Assembly: GCA_964580725.1 (NCBI GenBank)
Contig: CAZOLV010000141.1
Coordinates: forward strand, 1-8,480
DNA length: 8,480 nucleotides
Source: Amarolinea sp964580725
GTDB taxonomy: Bacteria > Chloroflexota > Anaerolineae > SSC4 > Amarolineaceae
Direction: 5' to 3'
The notes under the pieces were generated by a model. That model was not told the DNA's origin. It worked only from the letters and a program-made list of their open reading frames with translations, and did not search any database. Shown piece by piece: positions 5,631-8,480 of the stretch; position 1 is the first letter of the stretch, and every line of letters begins with the position of its first letter. The translations under genes and the position numbers were made by a program.

Positions 5631-6032
5631 TCACTCGTCCTCGCTCTGCCCTGGCATCTCCACGTGCACCACCTCGCCGTGCAGGTTGATGACGACGTGA
5701 AAACCGAGCATTCCAAGCCATGACTTGGCGTCGTTGGGCAGCGCATGGTCGAGCGCCTGATCCATGTTGTTGATCGAGGATTCGATGGCCGCTTTGGTGA
5801 ACAGATCGTCGCGCCCAAGCATCTGCAAAGCGCTGCGCACCGCCAGATCGCGGTGCGCTTCGATCTGGTTGCGCAGGGTGTGCAGCACCTGCAGATCCAC
5901 CTGCCGTGTACTGATATGACGCCGGAAGCCGGCGTCCAAGACAACATAGAACGCCTCGTCGCCCACCATCGTCGTTTCGACCGGACGACCCGCCTCGTCC
6001 TGCACCAGGCCGGCAAAAAACGCTTGTCCCAT
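5631..6032 (-). CDS. Conserved-looking hypothetical protein, partner of glgB
   Basis: I do not recognise this 133-residue protein. It begins with a short beta-rich part (about 1-35, with MVGDEAFYVVLDAGF). A helical middle (about 44-95) follows, with alternating hydrophobic and charged residues such as VLHTLRNQIEAH and DLFTKAAIESS. It ends in a strand pair (FHVVINLHGEVVHVEMPG) and an acidic tail. There is no signal peptide, membrane segment or cysteine, so a soluble cytoplasmic protein is likely. Its ATG at 6032 lies 5 nt after the glgB stop codon, so it is almost certainly cotranscribed and probably translationally coupled; the nearest Shine-Dalgarno-like GGTGG lies inside the last glgB codons. 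A link to glycogen metabolism is suggested only by this position. No terminator is visible after it. Confidence 0.82.
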   Translation of the reverse strand: MGQAFFAGLVQDEAGRPVETTMVGDEAFYVVLDAGFRRHISTRQVDLQVLHTLRNQIEAHRDLAVRSALQMLGRDDLFTKAAIESSINNMDQALDHALPNDAKSWLGMLGFHVVINLHGEVVHVEMPGQSEDE

Positions 6033-6037
6033 CGCTG

Positions 6038-8380
6038 CTACGCCACCGTTTCAACCGTGTGCGGCGCCGCTGCGGGCGCAGCATCATCCGCCGTCGCCGG
6101 CTCTGGCGTCGGAGCCTTGAAAACGACCACGCCGAGCGGCGGCAGGGTCAAGAGCACCGAATGGGGCCGCTTGTCCCACGGAATCGGGTCGGACGGTACG
6201 CCGCCGCGATTGCCAACGCCGCTGCCGCCGTAGGGCGTCGCATCGGAGTTCAGCGCCTCGATGTAGAAACCCGGAAATGGCACGCCCACGCGATAGCCGC
6301 CGCGCGGCACCGGCGTGAAGTTACAGACCACCACCAGACGATCGTTCGAATCGGCCGCACGCCGCTCGAAGGCAATGATAGATTTGTCCACATCGTGGAA
6401 GTTGATCCATTCGAAGCCTTCCCATGAATCATCCTTTTCGTACAGCGCCGGCTCGGCGCGATAGAGGCGATTGAGATCGCCCACGAACTGCTGCAACTGC
6501 CTGTGAAAGTCGAACTGTGTCAAGAACCAGTCGAGACTCTGGTCATGATCCCATTCGTGCCATTGACCAAACTCACCGCCCATGAAGAGCAGTTTCTTGC
6601 CGGGATGGGTGTACATATAGGAATAAAGCGCACGCAAGTTGGCGAATTTCTGCCAGTCGTCACCCGGCATCTTGCTGATCATCGCCTTCTTCAGGTGCAC
6701 CACCTCGTCGTGCGAGAAGGGCAAAATGAAATTCTCGCTGAAAGCGTACATGAGCGAGAAGGTGATGCTATTATGATGGAAGCGCCGGAAGATCGCATCG
6801 AGCGCCATGTAGTCGAGCATGTCGTGCATCCAGCCCATGTTCCACTTCAGGTCGAAGCCGAGGCCGCCCACGTAGGTGGGGCGCGTCACGAACGGCCAGG
6901 AGGTGGACTCCTCGGCCATCGTCAACACATCGGGGAATTCCTTGTGCACCTGCTCGTTGAAGCGTCGAATGAACTCCACCGCTTCCAGATTCTCGCGCCC
7001 GCCGTACTGATTGCGCACCCAATCGCCGCCTTCACGGCCATAGTCCAGGTAGAGCATCGAAGCGACCGCATCGACGCGCAACCCATCTATGTGGTACTTG
7101 TCCAACCAAAAGAGCGCATTGGAGATGAGGAAGTTGCGCACTTCGTTGCGCCCAAAGTTGAATATCTTGGTGCCCCACTGCGCATGTTCGCCGCGGCGCG
7201 GGTCGGCATGTTCGTAAAGGTGCGTACCGTCGAAAAAGCCCAGGCCATGCGCATCGCTGGGAAAGTGCGCCGGCACCCAGTCCAAAATCACGCCGATGCC
7301 CTTCTGGTGTAGATGATCTACGAAATACATGAAGTCGGCCGGCGCGCCGAAGCGGCTGGTCGGCGCAAAGTAGCCGCCCACCTGATAGCCCCACGAACCG
7401 TCGAAGGGGTGTTCGGAAACCGGCAGCAGTTCGACATGGGTATAGCCGCACTGCTCGACATACTCGGCCAACGCGTGCGCCAGATCACGGTAGTTCAGAA
7501 AACCGTTGTCTTGCGGCGAGCGTCGCCAAGAACCGAGATGCACCTCGTAGATCGCCAGCGGCGCACGCAACGAGTTGTGTTGGGGACGCGCCGCCAGCCA
7601 CTCCTGGTCGCCCCACCCGTAGTGTTCGATGTCGCTGACGATAGAACCGGTGTTGGGCCGCCGCTCGGCAAAGAAGCCGTAGGGGTCGGATTTGTCGGCC
7701 ATGTACCCCATGAAGCGCGACTTGACCTCGTACTTGTAGACCTCGCCCGGCGACAGACCTGGGATGAAAAGCTCCCACACGCCCACCTCGGAACGCAACT
7801 CCATCGGATGGGTGCGGCCGTCCCAGTTGTTGAAGTTGCCCTTGACGCTGACGCGCTCGGCGTTGGGCGCCCAAACCGCAAAGTGCACCCCAGGCACACC
7901 GTTGACCTCACGCAGATGGGCGCCGAGTTTCTCATAGGTGCGAAAATGTGTCCCTTCGCCCAACAAATGCAGATCGAATGCCGTCAGATGGCGCGGGAAG
8001 GCGTAGGGGTCCTCGATGTCGGTTTCGCTGCCGTCCTTGCCCACCAGATGCAGCCGGTAGCGGAACACCTCTGCCGTATCGGGATAGACCGCCTCGAAAA
8101 AGCCGACGTCGTGCACACGGATCATCTCCTGGGCGGGCAGCGACGGCGCATCCAGGGGCGTCACGATGACCCGCGCCTCCAGCGGGCGAAAGGTGCGAAT
8201 CGCCACGGCCTGGCGCCCGTCCGCCAGTTGCCTGACATGCGGCCCCAGCACATCGAGCGGCGCACCATGATAAGCCAACACGATGGCATCTACCTCGCCG
8301 TCCAACACAGTCTTGATTCGATCCATTGTCTGCATCTTTCCCATCTTTCCCATCTTTCCCATCTTTCCCGTTTCTTCCAT
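6038..8380 (-). CDS. glgB: 1,4-alpha-glucan branching enzyme GlgB
   Basis: This GH13 enzyme cuts alpha-1,4-glucan chains and rejoins them by alpha-1,6 bonds, making branch points in glycogen in the cytoplasm. Numbered from 8380 (780 residues), there is an N-terminal beta domain (about 19-150), a CBM48 domain (about 160-250, with FAVWAPNAERVSVKGNFNNW), the catalytic barrel (about 265-640) and a C-terminal beta domain. Catalytic motifs are DWVPAHF (Asp367), GLRVDAVASM with nucleophile Asp437, MAEEST with acid/base Glu490, and FSHDEVVH with Asp558. The 437/490/558 spacing equals that of E. coli GlgB. The start is uncertain: 8380 has GAGG 10 nt upstream, but homology to E. coli GlgB begins at MDRIKTVL, whose ATG is at 8326 and gives 762 residues. 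The 18 residues between are mostly four Gly-Lys-Met repeats. No other glg gene is in view. Confidence 0.98.
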   Translation of the reverse strand: MEETGKMGKMGKMGKMQTMDRIKTVLDGEVDAIVLAYHGAPLDVLGPHVRQLADGRQAVAIRTFRPLEARVIVTPLDAPSLPAQEMIRVHDVGFFEAVYPDTAEVFRYRLHLVGKDGSETDIEDPYAFPRHLTAFDLHLLGEGTHFRTYEKLGAHLREVNGVPGVHFAVWAPNAERVSVKGNFNNWDGRTHPMELRSEVGVWELFIPGLSPGEVYKYEVKSRFMGYMADKSDPYGFFAERRPNTGSIVSDIEHYGWGDQEWLAARPQHNSLRAPLAIYEVHLGSWRRSPQDNGFLNYRDLAHALAEYVEQCGYTHVELLPVSEHPFDGSWGYQVGGYFAPTSRFGAPADFMYFVDHLHQKGIGVILDWVPAHFPSDAHGLGFFDGTHLYEHADPRRGEHAQWGTKIFNFGRNEVRNFLISNALFWLDKYHIDGLRVDAVASMLYLDYGREGGDWVRNQYGGRENLEAVEFIRRFNEQVHKEFPDVLTMAEESTSWPFVTRPTYVGGLGFDLKWNMGWMHDMLDYMALDAIFRRFHHNSITFSLMYAFSENFILPFSHDEVVHLKKAMISKMPGDDWQKFANLRALYSYMYTHPGKKLLFMGGEFGQWHEWDHDQSLDWFLTQFDFHRQLQQFVGDLNRLYRAEPALYEKDDSWEGFEWINFHDVDKSIIAFERRAADSNDRLVVVCNFTPVPRGGYRVGVPFPGFYIEALNSDATPYGGSGVGNRGGVPSDPIPWDKRPHSVLLTLPPLGVVVFKAPTPEPATADDAAPAAAPHTVETVA
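8333..8368 (-). repeat. 9-bp tandem repeat, four copies, at the glgB 5' end
   Basis: On the minus strand GGAAAGATG repeats four times without a mismatch. It reads in frame as Gly-Lys-Met and gives four extra in-frame ATG codons upstream of the homology-supported start at 8326. Each unit also contains a purine-rich GGAAAG that could act as a weak ribosome binding site for the next ATG but one. Confidence 0.9.
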
Positions 8381-8385
8381 ATTCC

Positions 8386-8480
8386 TATTTCCTCTCTCCT
8401 CTCTCCTATTTCCTCTCTCCTCTCTCCTATTTCCTCTCCCCTCTCTCCTATTTCCTCTCTCCTCTCTCCTATTTCCTCTC
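8386..8480 (-). repeat. 21-bp polypurine/polypyrimidine tandem array upstream of glgB
   Basis: Units of 21 bp begin at 8386, 8407, 8428, 8449 and 8470; the last is cut by the window edge. Each is built of three heptamers on the plus strand, TATTTCC then TCTCTCC twice. The third unit has one T-to-C change at 8439. From 8382 on, the only plus-strand purines are the single A of each unit. The minus strand, which is the glgB mRNA sense, is therefore a long GA-rich tract full of GGAG and GAGG motifs. No promoter is recognisable in it. Confidence 0.93.

Noticed and set aside
6503..7312. Long plus-strand open frame of 269 codons
   Set aside because: It lies wholly antisense to the catalytic domain of glgB and mirrors its codon pattern.
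8333..8480. CRISPR array
   Set aside because: The units are contiguous low-complexity repeats of 9 and 21 bp with no unique spacers.

Overview
The window is GC-rich, gene-dense bacterial chromosome with short spacers. Gene content and style (a MoeA–periplasmic-binding-protein fusion, a RssA-type patatin, an AcuB-like CBS–ACT protein, GlgB, small palindromic repeats) best fit an environmental Chloroflexota bacterium, perhaps of the Anaerolineae/Caldilineae/Ardenticatenia side. This is an inference from content, not from a marker gene. No rRNA, tRNA, CRISPR array, insertion sequence or phage gene was seen.

Layout, left to right. Positions 1-298 are non-coding, with a direct repeat, three short palindromes and a likely promoter. 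A plus-strand moeA fusion (299-2242) follows, then a relatively AT-rich spacer with a promoter and a secreted LysM protein (2379-2732) closed by a strong intrinsic terminator (2761-2798). Converging from the right on the minus strand are a patatin-like phospholipase (2815-3732) and, upstream of it, a gene split by an in-frame amber codon (3824-4846). Two copies of a perfect palindromic repeat lie between those two. A divergent spacer carries a near-consensus sigma-70 promoter with a palindrome over its predicted start, driving a plus-strand CBS–CBS–ACT protein (4982-5602). This gene converges, through three copies of a decamer, on a minus-strand pair: glgB (6038-8380) and a small unknown protein (5631-6032) starting 5 nt after the glgB stop. 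The right edge is a 21-bp tandem array, almost pure pyrimidine on the plus strand, immediately upstream of glgB.

Functionally these are independent housekeeping or accessory genes: molybdenum cofactor assembly, cell-wall binding, lipid hydrolysis, small-ligand sensing and glycogen branching. The only close pair is glgB with its small downstream partner. I did not find a convincing new multi-gene system. The points most worth a second look are the amber-interrupted gene, the repeat-built 5' end of glgB, the small palindromic repeats, and the uncharacterised glgB partner.
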